DNA of 64,000 bases from Gammaproteobacteria bacterium UBA6724 (GTDB lineage: Bacteria; Pseudomonadota; Gammaproteobacteria; Pseudomonadales; Azotimanducaceae), in NCBI GenBank assembly GCA_002454165.1, contig DKIG01000006.1, positions 1 through 64,000 on the forward strand, in the 5' to 3' direction. A program made the translations under genes and the position numbers. Under the pieces are notes generated by a model. The model was not told where the DNA came from and ran no database searches. It saw only the letters and a program-made list of their open reading frames with translations. Position 1 is the first letter of the stretch. Each line of letters starts with the position of its first letter. Of this stretch, positions 1-9,001 are shown in pieces.

Positions 1-948
1 GAAGTTTTGATGAAAGGTCACCATTTCAATTTGCCCGGATTCTTTTAATTCGTCAAAGCGTTGCTTGACTAAATCCCGGTCTTCCTTTTTAAGTACTTCA
101 ACAGACTTGTCCTCAATAATCGCCAGGGCATGATTGACTGCGTGCCAAGTCTTACCCGTGCCTGGCGGACCGAAAAGGATTTGGTTAAGCGGCGGTGAAT
201 TTTTCATTAGTTTGTCATCCTTAGGTGTCTTCTTAGAGGTTTTCTTCTTCTTTGAGGTACTGCTTTTGTTGCCCATGAGCTCAGCGTTGATTTCATAAAA
301 AGAGCGCCCAGGGTAAGCATCTTGAAATTGCTTTAGTATCTCTTTGTAATTTTTCAATCCATTAAATTCATCTTTGATCTGTTTCCTTGCTTCTTTGATG
401 GAAGGCAAATTTAACTCGCCGTGGTTCTCAAGGGTTGCCTGGATTATGGGGAAAAAATCATTGGGATTGATGAAAAACAAACCATGCGTCAGTTTTGCAA
501 CGCCAACATTCTTGATTGTTAATGCCTCTGCAAAATTCTGGGCATTGATAGCCTCTAGGCCTGCTGTTGCTTGCCTGAATAATTTCCACAGCAACCCAGG
601 ATTGCCATTCTTGCCAGCATGAAACAATGATAATTGCGCGCTTTTTATATAAGGGAAAGATGCTACTGAACCCTCTTCAAAGAAAATCTCCCGGATTTCT
701 ATTCCAAATACCCGGCTAATACTCGCATGTACAGTATCACGGCGATTTTCGTCAAAGGTTTGTCCAAGAAAATATAAAAACGAAAAGGGGTCAATGTTTT
801 TATCGCCATATCTGAGAAGAGGAGGTATAGAGCTGTTGCGCGCCCAATCAACCTGCTTCGCTCGCTTAATCAGTTGTTCCTCTCCCCCGGTAGCGATTTT
901 ACCTACCAGATCCCGAAACCAGGCTACCCATGCGTATTGCTCATTCAT
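1..948 (-). CDS. mcrB: McrB-like AAA+ restriction GTPase, N-terminal part (runs off left edge)
   Basis: An open frame starts at the ATG at 948 and stays open for 316 codons to the window edge. Residues 260-267 read GPPGTGKT, a Walker A loop, and 310-314 read VTFHQ. This pair, with the intervening spacing, is typical of the McrB GTPase of type IV (modification-dependent) restriction. The first ~250 residues should hold the modified-DNA-binding or adaptor region, but I recognise no named domain there. The partner McrC, which carries the nuclease, would lie beyond the left edge. Family knowledge: McrB hexamers translocate on methylated DNA and activate McrC. The call as an McrB-type AAA+ protein is firm; modified-base specificity cannot be told. 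Confidence 0.8.
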   Translation of the reverse strand, partial: MNEQYAWVAWFRDLVGKIATGGEEQLIKRAKQVDWARNSSIPPLLRYGDKNIDPFSFLYFLGQTFDENRRDTVHASISRVFGIEIREIFFEEGSVASFPYIKSAQLSLFHAGKNGNPGLLWKLFRQATAGLEAINAQNFAEALTIKNVGVAKLTHGLFFINPNDFFPIIQATLENHGELNLPSIKEARKQIKDEFNGLKNYKEILKQFQDAYPGRSFYEINAELMGNKSSTSKKKKTSKKTPKDDKLMKNSPPLNQILFGPPGTGKTWHAVNHALAIIEDKSVEVLKKEDRDLVKQRFDELKESGQIEMVTFHQNF

Positions 949-1188
949 GTCCAACCTCCGTGAGTGGTGGAAAGTCCCGCATTCTACGCCATAGAGCCGC
1001 TTGATTCTCTCTCCCATAGCCGCATCCTGTCCCCCTGAACTAGTTTATCCGTCACAGCAGCCACAACCAGATCCACGGAGATTGTGGGACTGTCATGGAC
1101 AGGACTTGTACTGCTAGGCATGGTGGATGCTGAAGTGGACGCTGAAAGTAGTAGCATTTATGGTGCTTGACAAAATAAAAAGGCTTCC

Positions 1189-1208
1189 TCATTCTATCAT
1201 TCTCATTG
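1189..1208 (-). promoter_or_regulatory. Possible Fur-like operator
   Basis: Read on the minus strand this segment is rich in the words AATGAGAAT and GATAGAATGA. They partly resemble the GATAAT-type hexamers of Fur boxes. It lies just upstream of the TonB2-operon promoter, and such operons are often iron-controlled. The match is imperfect, so this is inference. Confidence 0.28.
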
Positions 1209-1228
1209 CTTGGCATAGGCGTCTGGCA

Positions 1229-1256
1229 TTGATATTTGATAAAACCAGAGTATGAT
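1229..1256 (+). promoter_or_regulatory. Sigma-70 promoter of the TonB2 operon
   Basis: TTGATA at 1229-1234 and TATGAT at 1251-1256 are separated by 16 bases, one mismatch each from consensus. Transcription would begin near 1263. That excludes the upstream in-frame ATG at 1252 as a start and supports the ATG at 1333, which is followed by a signal peptide. Confidence 0.6.
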
Positions 1257-1332
1257 TTTCAGGGTAGCGGTATGGATTAGCGAGCATCAAATCAAAACTG
1301 GACAAACAATCATCCCCAAGATAGGTATCAGC

Positions 1333-2115
1333 ATGAATAAACACCAGATGAAACTCGGCACAATGACTCTTGCGATATGGCTATTGTCTGGCATTAGTGC
1401 CGGTGAGGTTGCAGCTCAGTCCTTGACTGATGTCCTGGATGTCAGGTCGGCGGCGACGGCAGATGGCGCCGGTTCCCAGATGAAGATTGATCAGATTTCG
1501 GAGGAAACCCACAAACTGCTGAGTGAATTCAAAATCGTGATGAAGGTGGTTGATGGGCTCCGTGTGTATAACAAGCAACAAAGGCGGTTAATCAAGAACC
1601 AGGAACGGGAGTTGATTGAGTTGGATGAATCCATCAACAATGTCACTGTCATTCAGCGTCAAATCGGACCCCTGATAGAGCGCATGATTGTGAACCTTGA
1701 ACAGTTTGTTGAGTTAGACATACCCTTCTTGATCACAGAACGGCGTGAGCGCGTTCAGTTTTTGAAAGAAACCCTTGATCGCGCCGATGTCTCAATTGCC
1801 GAGAAGTTTAGCCAGGTGTTACAGGCTTACCAGGTTGAAAATACCTACGGCACAACAATAGAAGACTACACAGATGTGATTGAACTGGACGGCAAGTCGC
1901 GCCAGGTTGACATGCTCAAATGGGGGCGTGTCGCTCTGGTCTTCCAGACGCCAGATGCTGATATTACCGGTGTCTGGGATAACACTACCAAGCAATGGGT
2001 CATCCTGCCGGATAAATTCCGCATCGGGGTACGCAATGGTTTGCGTATTGCAAGAAAAACACAAACCGCTGATCTGGTGCGCTTGCCTGTATCAGCACCA
2101 GTAACAGCAGAGTAG
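1333..2115 (+). CDS. DUF3450 periplasmic protein of TonB2 operon
   Basis: A 260-residue protein with a cleavable signal peptide (hydrophobic TLAIWLLSGISAG, cleavage near EVAAQ). A long helical, probably coiled-coil segment covers roughly residues 40-130, followed by a mixed C-terminal part. This matches DUF3450, a family found almost always as first gene of operons with TtpC, ExbB, ExbD, TonB and a TPR protein, as here. It is probably a periplasmic accessory to the TonB complex; its exact role is unknown. I chose the ATG at 1333, not 1252, because a promoter -10 box overlaps 1252 and the signal peptide begins at 1333. The next gene follows after 10 bases. Confidence 0.85.
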   Translation: MNKHQMKLGTMTLAIWLLSGISAGEVAAQSLTDVLDVRSAATADGAGSQMKIDQISEETHKLLSEFKIVMKVVDGLRVYNKQQRRLIKNQERELIELDESINNVTVIQRQIGPLIERMIVNLEQFVELDIPFLITERRERVQFLKETLDRADVSIAEKFSQVLQAYQVENTYGTTIEDYTDVIELDGKSRQVDMLKWGRVALVFQTPDADITGVWDNTTKQWVILPDKFRIGVRNGLRIARKTQTADLVRLPVSAPVTAE

Positions 2116-2125
2116 GGAGCAAGTC

Positions 2126-3535
2126 ATGAAGAAAGTAATAACACTAACGATGGCTTTAGCCCTGATTTCTCCGCTGAGCGTCTGGGCGGCGGAAGCCGAA
2201 AAACCAGCGGCAGATACAAAAGAAGAAGTCGTTGCAAAGAGTCTTGCGGAACTCCTGGAGATGGTGAAGCAGGGCAGGATAGTCAATAGCAAGGAGAACG
2301 TACGTCGGGAGCGAGAATTCCTCGCTAGCAAGGCGAAGCAGAATCAGGCGGTCAAAAACGCGAAGCGAATGCGCCGCGAGGAAGAAACCGAATCTGAACG
2401 GCTTGAGGCGATATTTGAGAAGAACGAACAGAACATCGCCGCCAAGCAGGAAATTCTCTCCAAGCGATTAGGTTCCCTCAGGGAGCTTTTTGGCGTGTTG
2501 CAGCAGGTCAGTGGCGACACCCAGGGCGTGCTTGAAGGGTCAATTGTGTCCGCAGAACTCCCGGGGCGGGGTAAATGGCTGGGTGAATTCGCCCAGTCCA
2601 TGGGCAAGAGCACCAAACTCGCCACGATTGAGGAGATTGAGCGGCTCTGGCTTGCGCTCCAGAGGGAGATGACGGAAAGCGCCAAGGTGACCAGGTTTAC
2701 CGCCAAGGTGATTAAACTAGATGGTGAGGAAGCCGAGCAGGAGATTGTGCGTGTTGGCTCCTTCAATCTGATTAGCGGTGGCGAATATGTAAGTTACGAC
2801 CTTGAAAGCAACATTGTGAAAGAATTGCCCAGGCAACCAGCCGGTCGGTTTGTCAGTTCAGCGGAGGACCTGGAAGATTCTACCGAAGGTTTTATCCCCT
2901 TTGGTCTTGACCCGACTCGCGGGCAATTGCTTGCGCTCCAGGTGCAGGTGCCGACTATTGAGGAAAGAATCCAGCAAGGTGGTACGCCCGGTTATGTCAT
3001 CATCACCCTGGGTATCATCGCATTGCTACTTTCCATAGAAAGATTCATCACGCTTCACAAGGCAAGCGCCCGCGTCAATGAACAGGCTGCTAATCCCGGG
3101 AATCCTAGCGATGACAACCCCCTGGGGCGTGTGCTGGGCGTGTATCACAGCAACAAAAATGTTGACCCGGAAACCCTGCAACTGAAACTGGACGAAGCCA
3201 TTCTGAAAGAGCAGCCGGCTATCAATGCGCGTATTGCCTTCATCAAAATCATCTCAATGGTTGCGCCGCTACTCGGTCTGCTGGGTACGGTTATCGGTAT
3301 GATTGTGACCTTCCAGGCGATTACCCTGTTTGGCACCGGCGACCCCAAGACGATGGCAGGTGGTATTTCGCAGGCATTGATTACTACTGTGCTGGGGCTG
3401 ACGGTAGCGATACCAACAGTATTGCTACATTCCATCGTGCACTCTCGTGCCGCATCCATCATGCATATTCTCACTGAGCAGAGTGCGGGTTTGCTGGCGG
3501 AACATGCAGAAGGCGCAACGAGCTCAGGCGACTAA
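2126..3535 (+). CDS. ttpC: TtpC-like MotA/TolQ/ExbB proton-channel protein
   Basis: A 469-residue protein. Residues 1-22 are a signal peptide ending at VWAAEA. Residues ~50-115 are highly charged and likely coiled coil. A periplasmic domain follows, then three membrane segments starting near residue 290 (YVIITLGIIALLL) with the MotA/TolQ/ExbB signature region (LLGLLGTVIGM) near 385. This long form with a periplasmic N-terminus matches TtpC, the extra ExbB-like component of TonB2 systems described in Vibrio. It should help couple the proton-motive force to TonB for outer-membrane uptake of siderophores or other ligands. It is translated from an ATG preceded by GGGAGCAAG and is three bases from exbB. 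Confidence 0.88.
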   Translation: MKKVITLTMALALISPLSVWAAEAEKPAADTKEEVVAKSLAELLEMVKQGRIVNSKENVRREREFLASKAKQNQAVKNAKRMRREEETESERLEAIFEKNEQNIAAKQEILSKRLGSLRELFGVLQQVSGDTQGVLEGSIVSAELPGRGKWLGEFAQSMGKSTKLATIEEIERLWLALQREMTESAKVTRFTAKVIKLDGEEAEQEIVRVGSFNLISGGEYVSYDLESNIVKELPRQPAGRFVSSAEDLEDSTEGFIPFGLDPTRGQLLALQVQVPTIEERIQQGGTPGYVIITLGIIALLLSIERFITLHKASARVNEQAANPGNPSDDNPLGRVLGVYHSNKNVDPETLQLKLDEAILKEQPAINARIAFIKIISMVAPLLGLLGTVIGMIVTFQAITLFGTGDPKTMAGGISQALITTVLGLTVAIPTVLLHSIVHSRAASIMHILTEQSAGLLAEHAEGATSSGD

Positions 3536-3538
3536 AAA

Positions 3539-4054
3539 ATGGAAACCATCTTCGTTGCGATTCGGACCTTTATGGAAGCAGGGGGCGATGTGCTCTATCT
3601 CATCGCCATTGCCACCTTCTCCATGTGGGCGATCATTTTTGAACGCTTATGGTTCATCAATACAGATCACAAGCAGGATGTTGGCCAGGCATTGACCTAT
3701 TGGGAATCTCGTGCTGAGAGAACATCCTGGAATGCTCACATGATCAGGTTGCGGATTATTTCTGAAGTTAACCAGCGATTGAACTCATACATGAGTTATA
3801 TCAAAACGTTGATTTCCCTCCTTCCGTTGCTTGGTTTGCTCGGTACGGTAACGGGCATGGTGCAGGTATTTGAGGCAATGACCTATTCTGGCGGTAATGC
3901 CAGATCAATGGCCGCCGGGGTGTCTGCTGCGACCATCCCTACCATGTCGGGGATGGTTGCTACCCTCTCGGGTGTGTTGGCTTATACCTTCCTGACATCA
4001 AAGGTTCGTTCTGAAAGTGATTATATGGAAGATACTCTGACGATGGACCACTAA
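3539..4054 (+). CDS. exbB: ExbB biopolymer transport protein (TonB2 type)
   Basis: A 171-residue, three-span membrane protein of the short ExbB2 type. One membrane segment lies near residues 18-38, and a second and third flank the LLPLLGLLGTVTGM signature near residues 97-110. With ExbD it forms the proton-conducting stator that energises TonB. It follows ttpC by three bases, so the two are surely cotranscribed. The length and lack of a large periplasmic domain set it apart from the preceding TtpC-like protein. Confidence 0.9.
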   Translation: METIFVAIRTFMEAGGDVLYLIAIATFSMWAIIFERLWFINTDHKQDVGQALTYWESRAERTSWNAHMIRLRIISEVNQRLNSYMSYIKTLISLLPLLGLLGTVTGMVQVFEAMTYSGGNARSMAAGVSAATIPTMSGMVATLSGVLAYTFLTSKVRSESDYMEDTLTMDH

Positions 4055-4129
4055 ACTCAGATGGACCGGCTTGACTAAGAAGAACTTGATTTAGAAGAAA
4101 AGTCGCCGAACAAGGAGCCGAGTAACAAG

Positions 4130-4528
4130 ATGAGAAAACCTACTCTGCAAGAAAATGAAAAAGTCGCCGACCTGACACCCATGCTTGATGTAGTGTTCAT
4201 CATGCTCATTTTCTTCATCGTGACTGCCACCTTCATCAAGGAAACCGGCATTGAAGTGAACCGGCCTGATACGCTGACGGCAGAGTTTAAGAAAACGGTA
4301 TCTCTCCTGGTCGCCGTCGGACCTGACAACAGCATCTGGATTGACAAGAAGAAGGTTGATATCCGTAATGTCAGACCTATGATGGAGAGGCTACATGCGG
4401 AAAATCCGAAGGGGGGGCTGGTGATCCAGGCGGACAGTAACGCCAAGGTCAATAAAGTGCTCGCTATCATGGATGCTGCTCGCACTATCGGGATTGTTCA
4501 GGTTGCCATCGCATCAGAAGAGAAATAG
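4130..4528 (+). CDS. exbD: ExbD biopolymer transport protein
   Basis: A 132-residue ExbD/TolR protein. DLTPMLDVVFIMLIFF near residues 15-30 is the membrane helix with the conserved, proton-relaying aspartate. The rest is the periplasmic ExbD domain (ending IGIVQVAIASEEK). The ATG is preceded by AAGGAG at good spacing. A 75-base gap after exbB holds no gene. It pairs with ExbB (3539-4054) and TonB (4538-5227). Confidence 0.92.
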   Translation: MRKPTLQENEKVADLTPMLDVVFIMLIFFIVTATFIKETGIEVNRPDTLTAEFKKTVSLLVAVGPDNSIWIDKKKVDIRNVRPMMERLHAENPKGGLVIQADSNAKVNKVLAIMDAARTIGIVQVAIASEEK

Positions 4529-4537
4529 GAGGGCATA

Positions 4538-5227
4538 GTGGAACGTATCACTTTGGATCCGACGACTCTGGGACGCAACCCTATGATAAGACTCGGCATT
4601 TCCGCTCTGGCGGGTGTCCTTACCACTCTTGCCTTGTTCTATTTGATGCAGGCGCTCATTCAGGGTGCTGACAGCGCTCTCACAGAGGATCGCATCGGTC
4701 ATCTAGTGGACTTTGTCCGCATCAAGCAGGACCAGGATCTTCAGACCAAAAGCAGAAAGGCAAAAAAACCCCCGCCGCCTGATGAGCCTCCACCTCTCGC
4801 TCCCCCGAAAGATTTCAATATCAATGTCAATCAAAACACATTCACCATGTCAGACCTGAATTTGAATGTTGATGTTGATATTGGTGGCGCTTTTGGTATC
4901 AGCGACGGCGATTACCTGCCAATTGTGAAGGTACAGCCTCAGTATCCGAGGCGGGCACTATCCAGGGGAATGACCGGCTGGGTGATTGTGGAGTTCACCG
5001 TTACCGAACTGGGCTCTGTGATAGAACCGCATATCATCGAGAATTGTGGTTGGATCAAAAATGTTCGTCACGAAGGCGAATGTGTTGATAGCCCTAACAA
5101 TGTGTTTAATTCTGCAGCGACGAAGGCAGCGCTCAAATTCAAATACAAGCCCAAGGTGATTGACGGGAATCCTATTGCCACGGCAGGGGTGCAGAATAAA
5201 ATTACCTTTGAACTGGTGGATGATTAA
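4538..5227 (+). CDS. tonB: TonB energy transducer
   Basis: A 229-residue TonB starting at a GTG nine bases past the exbD stop, with AGGAGGG just before it. An uncleaved membrane anchor lies at ~15-40. A short proline-rich stretch (KKPPPPDEPPPLAPP) follows at ~68-85, then a linker, then a TonB C-terminal domain from about residue 120 (QYPRRALSRGMTGWVIVEF). Its cysteine pair around NCGWIKNVRHEGEC could form a disulfide in the periplasm. It spans the periplasm to pull on TonB-dependent outer-membrane receptors; no receptor gene lies in this window. Confidence 0.92.
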   Translation: MERITLDPTTLGRNPMIRLGISALAGVLTTLALFYLMQALIQGADSALTEDRIGHLVDFVRIKQDQDLQTKSRKAKKPPPPDEPPPLAPPKDFNINVNQNTFTMSDLNLNVDVDIGGAFGISDGDYLPIVKVQPQYPRRALSRGMTGWVIVEFTVTELGSVIEPHIIENCGWIKNVRHEGECVDSPNNVFNSAATKAALKFKYKPKVIDGNPIATAGVQNKITFELVDD

Positions 5228-5233
5228 GAGGCT

Positions 5234-6604
5234 GTGCTTGTGATTAGAAATCTAGCAATACTGAGTCTTCTATGGGTTTTCCCGATACTAGTTGTCAATA
5301 CAGGCGCCCTTGACCTGGGTGCATCCGCTTATGGCGAAGAAGCGAAGCCCGAGCCGAAGCGCAGGAAGAAAAGCCGCAGAGTGCCCGCCATGCGCGAATC
5401 GACTTATAAGAGAATCTCGGAAGCGCAAATAATGATTGATCCTGAGTCTGTTATCAGGGAAGAGGGTGAGCCTCCTCCAAAACCCAAAGGTACCCCTCAA
5501 GACGCAGTGAAGATGCTACTGGGTATGATGAATCGTAAGGGGCTAAACAGCTACGAGCGGGCACAGATTTGGAACACACTCGCCTTTGCCTACTACACGC
5601 TTAATGATGTGCAAAAATCCATTGATGCCTATCAACAAATCCTGGGCCAGGGCACCATCACTGAGGCTCTGGAACTAATAGCCTTGCGTACCTTGTATCA
5701 GCTTTATCTGGGCGAAGAGGAGTACCTCAAGGCAATTGAATACATAGAGAAATGGCAAGCAATAAAGGTGATTCCGGATCCTTATGCAACATACATAAAG
5801 GCGATTGCCTACTACAGCCTTGAAGACTACCAGAAGGCTTTTGAGAACGCATTGCTGGTGGAAGAAATTGCTATCTCTCAGCAAAGAACGATACAAGAAG
5901 GATGGTGGAGCCTACAGGTCACTCTATACAGCGAAAGAAATGATACCGATAATGTGATCCGGGTTCTGGAAAATTTGCTCCTGCATTACCCGAAGAAACG
6001 ATACTGGAAACATCTGGGTTTTATGTATTCTGAGAAGGGCTGGGATGACAAGGCATTATCTGCCAATTACGCCGCCTATACTCAGGACTTCTATCAGAAG
6101 GAATCTGAACTTCTGAGGCTTGCCCAGATGTTGATTAACGGAGATAACCCCTACGAGTCTTCTCAGGTGCTGGTAACTGGTATCAAAGATGAAATTATTG
6201 AAGAAAACGAAGATAACTACAGATTGCTAGCCACGGCATACACTCTGGCAAATGAATATAGTCTGGCGATTGATGCCTGGCGTGACGCCGCCCGCTTTGC
6301 GGAAGATGGTTATAGTCTTTATCGTCTGGCACAGATGTTGGCTACTGAAGACCGACACAAGGAGGCAATTAAGGCTTATCAGGACGCCCTCAAGAAAGGG
6401 GAGTTGGATAAGCCTGCTGATGCGACCTTCTATCTGGGTGTTTCTCAGATGCAACTGGAGCGTTGGGGTAGCGCCACCAAATCTTTCCGTGCAGCCGCTC
6501 GGTTGGATAAGAAACAAGAAAAGAAGAGCCTTAAGTACATCCGCTATGTTGACGGTCAGCGTAGGCGCCAAGAAGCGTTGAAAAAGATGCTTGAGGACAC
6601 CTAG
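5234..6604 (+). CDS. TPR-repeat protein of TonB2 operon
   Basis: A 456-residue protein with an N-terminal hydrophobic export signal and a basic linker (PEPKRRKKSRR), then mostly helical repeats. TPR-like pairs are visible from ~110 to ~435 (AQIWNTLAFAYYTLND, ADATFYLGVSQMQLERWGSA). Such a protein closes most DUF3450-ttpC-exbBD-tonB operons and is needed for some TonB2 functions in Vibrio, probably as a periplasmic scaffold. Two starts are possible: GTG 5234 or GTG 5240. The second lies nine bases from the AGAGG ribosome site and may be the real one. Confidence 0.82.
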   Translation: MLVIRNLAILSLLWVFPILVVNTGALDLGASAYGEEAKPEPKRRKKSRRVPAMRESTYKRISEAQIMIDPESVIREEGEPPPKPKGTPQDAVKMLLGMMNRKGLNSYERAQIWNTLAFAYYTLNDVQKSIDAYQQILGQGTITEALELIALRTLYQLYLGEEEYLKAIEYIEKWQAIKVIPDPYATYIKAIAYYSLEDYQKAFENALLVEEIAISQQRTIQEGWWSLQVTLYSERNDTDNVIRVLENLLLHYPKKRYWKHLGFMYSEKGWDDKALSANYAAYTQDFYQKESELLRLAQMLINGDNPYESSQVLVTGIKDEIIEENEDNYRLLATAYTLANEYSLAIDAWRDAARFAEDGYSLYRLAQMLATEDRHKEAIKAYQDALKKGELDKPADATFYLGVSQMQLERWGSATKSFRAAARLDKKQEKKSLKYIRYVDGQRRRQEALKKMLEDT

Positions 6605-6656
6605 ACACTGCCCATTCTTACCTGGAGAGCCCTCAGCGGCTTGCTTGTGTGAAGGT

Positions 6657-6740
6657 AGTGAAGATAGTGAAGATTAGTAAAAAGCCCTCACACTAGTTCA
6701 TAATAAAAACCTGCGTACACCTGCGTACACCTTGCGTACA
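6657..6740. repeat. Short tandem repeats between TPR gene and metal exporter
   Basis: The 206-base gap holds two direct repeats: AGTGAAGAT twice at 6657-6674, and CTGCGTACAC twice at 6711-6730, then a near copy, CTTGCGTACA, to 6740. Just right, CCTCA and TGAGG flank TTTGCGC as a small hairpin. Iterated short words upstream of a metal exporter could be regulator sites, but that is inference. Confidence 0.55.
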
Positions 6741-6810
6741 TAGAGCCCTCATTTGCGCTGAGGAGTAGCCTGATTGACTCAGGGCGTCCCTGATGATTTT
6801 TGGAGGAGCA

Positions 6811-8097
6811 ATGACTGGCAGTTACTACGATATGTTTGAGCAGTTTGCCAGTTTTCTTGGCATATCTTTTCTATTGCTTTCGCCTATGTTGATACTTGGA
6901 CTCTTCCTTGCCGGTCTGCTCCATGTTCTGATCTCCCGCGATGCTATTCTCAAATGGTTGCGTGACGACAGTTTAAGGTCTGTCGCCACCAGCGCAGCCA
7001 TCGGTGTACCCATGCCGCTTTGCAGTTGCTCGGTAGTGCCGGTGGTTGCCGAACTGAGAAGGAAGGGAGCGTCCCGGTCAGCCTGCATGTCCTTTCTCAT
7101 CACTGCACCAGAAACAGGCGCAGATTCAATTTTGGTCACTCAGGTATTTTTCGGACCAATTGTTGCCCTGGTCAGGCCTGTGATTAGTTTTGTTACTGCC
7201 GTGGTTGCGGGCATCTTTTGTATCGGACTGGTCACGGACAAAAAGGCTGAGCAGCATCTGGATAATGCCCAGGAGGATGATCATTGTGGTGGCCATGAAT
7301 CCCTGATGCCGGGTGAAGAAGACTGTTATGTCAGCCCTTCACAACTGAAGGCGTCCTGGCTGAGTTGGTATAGGAGTATGGGTCGGGTAAAATCGGTGGT
7401 ATCAGTTACCCAGGACTCAATCCCTAACTTCAGGAAGGTGACCCGGCATATTTTTCGTTATGGCTTTGTTGAAGTCGCTGACGATATCCTGTTCCCACTG
7501 CTTGTGGGAGTTATCCTGGGGGCGGCGCTATATCTAGTGATTCCAGACAATCTGATGTCATACGACTATGCGCGCTGGCTGTCCTATCCGGTCATGGTGC
7601 TGGTCGGGGTTCCACTCTACATCTGTGCTTCTGCGAGCACACCAATAGCGGCTGCCCTGGTCGCCAAAGGATTTAGCCCTGGTGCAGCATTGATCTTTTT
7701 GATGACGGGTCCTGCCACCAACACCAGCACCATAGCGATCATTGTCAATCAGTTTGGGGTGCGATTTGCGTCTGTTTACACGGGAGCGGTAATCGTCGTG
7801 ACCGTCATACTGGGGATTTTGATTGACTGGATATTCATCGCTACGGGTATCACCCTTGCCGTTGATCTTGAATATTCTCATTCAACGGTTGTTCAACTCC
7901 TGGAATGGACGGGAGCGATTGTTCTTGCCGGTCTGATTGTCTGGAGATTGCGGGAGAGTCTGATGAAAAGCGGTTATCGCTCCATGTTTGCCAGACTACG
8001 GATTGGGAAAAATATATTTGGGGCTGAGCTTGCTGGTGACGAAATTTTTGGTAATAAAAAATCCGAGCATGACAAGCCCGATAATAGCGAATTTTAA
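6811..8097 (+). CDS. SO_0444-family Cu/Zn efflux permease
   Basis: A 428-residue polytopic permease of the DUF318/SO_0444 type. The signature PLCSCSVVPV near residue 70 gives the metal-binding cysteines. A second conserved block (ALIFLMTGPATNTST) lies in the C-terminal half, and a soluble loop rich in His, Asp and Cys (DDHCGGHE) at ~155-165 sits between the halves. Members are proposed exporters of copper, zinc or related ions. I chose the ATG at 6811 with GGAGGA just upstream; an in-frame ATG at 6793 has no ribosome site. The next gene encodes a ZIP transporter, which supports metal homeostasis as the shared role. Confidence 0.82.
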   Translation: MTGSYYDMFEQFASFLGISFLLLSPMLILGLFLAGLLHVLISRDAILKWLRDDSLRSVATSAAIGVPMPLCSCSVVPVVAELRRKGASRSACMSFLITAPETGADSILVTQVFFGPIVALVRPVISFVTAVVAGIFCIGLVTDKKAEQHLDNAQEDDHCGGHESLMPGEEDCYVSPSQLKASWLSWYRSMGRVKSVVSVTQDSIPNFRKVTRHIFRYGFVEVADDILFPLLVGVILGAALYLVIPDNLMSYDYARWLSYPVMVLVGVPLYICASASTPIAAALVAKGFSPGAALIFLMTGPATNTSTIAIIVNQFGVRFASVYTGAVIVVTVILGILIDWIFIATGITLAVDLEYSHSTVVQLLEWTGAIVLAGLIVWRLRESLMKSGYRSMFARLRIGKNIFGAELAGDEIFGNKKSEHDKPDNSEF

Positions 8098-8139
8098 TCT
8101 GATAATACCTGACATGATGAGCTCCATCTGGACGAGATA

Positions 8140-8967
8140 GTGACAAGCCCGGTGAATCCAGAAATCCTGTTACTGGCTAGTTATTCTGTCGCCATCGTTG
8201 CGGCTTCTTTGTTGGGCGGCTGGTTGCCGAGCCTGGTGCACCTGACTCACATCCGCACCCAGTTGATGATGAGTCTGGTAAGCGGGCTCATGCTCGGCGT
8301 CGCGCTGTTGCATCTTTTCCCTCAAGCGTTGCCCGATACGACTGCCCCCCATGCTGTTGCAACCGCTGTCTGGTGGATGCTGCTTGGCATTATGTTCATG
8401 CTGGTGTTGTTGCGTCTGTTTCATTTTCACCTGCATGATTTCAGTCATGAAGATAAGGACTCAAGCCAAGATGACGACACTATGCCTCTGGCACATCCGC
8501 TCAGCTGGATAGGTGTTGCCCTGGGGATGGGATTGCATGTGATGGTTGAAGCCTTTGCCCTGGGTGCCAGCGTCAGGAGTGAAGGGGCACAAGCTGAGAG
8601 CGGTGCTTGGGCAGGGCTGGCTGTGTTCCTGGCGATATTTCTGCATAAACCGCTGGATGCCTTCTCCATTACTGGCGTGATGCAGGCGGGGGGATGGAGT
8701 CCAGGTGCCCGCGCCATTGCCAATTTTGGCTTTGCCCTTTTGTGGCCCCTGGGGCTGCTGCTCTTCTTCTATGTCATGGTACATATCCCTTCCTATGAGA
8801 CTTGGATATTTTCCCGTGCCATGGCTTTTTCCGCCGGTGTCTTCCTGTGTATTGCTCTCTACGACCTGCTACCAGAAGTCCAATATCATCGCCATGACCG
8901 TATCAAACTCACCCTGACTCTGCTCCTGGGGGTGTTTATTGCCTGGGTGCTAGGACCGTCGCATTAA
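8140..8967 (+). CDS. ZIP-family metal transporter
   Basis: A 275-residue protein with about eight membrane spans. A histidine- and acid-rich cytoplasmic loop (FHFHLHDFSHED, then DDD) lies at ~92-115. The ZIP-type membrane residues GLHVMVEAFALGAS and HKPLDAF line the likely ion path. ZIP proteins move zinc, iron or manganese into the cytoplasm. The GTG start is 42 bases after the exporter gene, so the two may be cotranscribed. The substrate is not evident from sequence, and the direction is inferred from the family. Confidence 0.82.
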   Translation: MTSPVNPEILLLASYSVAIVAASLLGGWLPSLVHLTHIRTQLMMSLVSGLMLGVALLHLFPQALPDTTAPHAVATAVWWMLLGIMFMLVLLRLFHFHLHDFSHEDKDSSQDDDTMPLAHPLSWIGVALGMGLHVMVEAFALGASVRSEGAQAESGAWAGLAVFLAIFLHKPLDAFSITGVMQAGGWSPGARAIANFGFALLWPLGLLLFFYVMVHIPSYETWIFSRAMAFSAGVFLCIALYDLLPEVQYHRHDRIKLTLTLLLGVFIAWVLGPSH

Positions 8968-9001
8968 TCATCAACCGAAACAGGTGTCAGATCCAATCAT
9001 G

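Larger units (their letters stand above)
949..1332. other. Intergenic region upstream of the TonB2 operon
   Basis: This stretch separates the McrB-like gene (leftward) from the TonB2 operon (rightward). I see no gene in it. The left 200 bases show no clear structure. The right part is AT-rich and holds a possible Fur-like site and a sigma-70-type promoter, listed separately. Confidence 0.6.

Noticed and set aside
1252..1332. Longer N-terminus for the DUF3450 protein from ATG 1252
   Set aside because: A promoter -10 box overlaps this ATG and the signal peptide begins at 1333.
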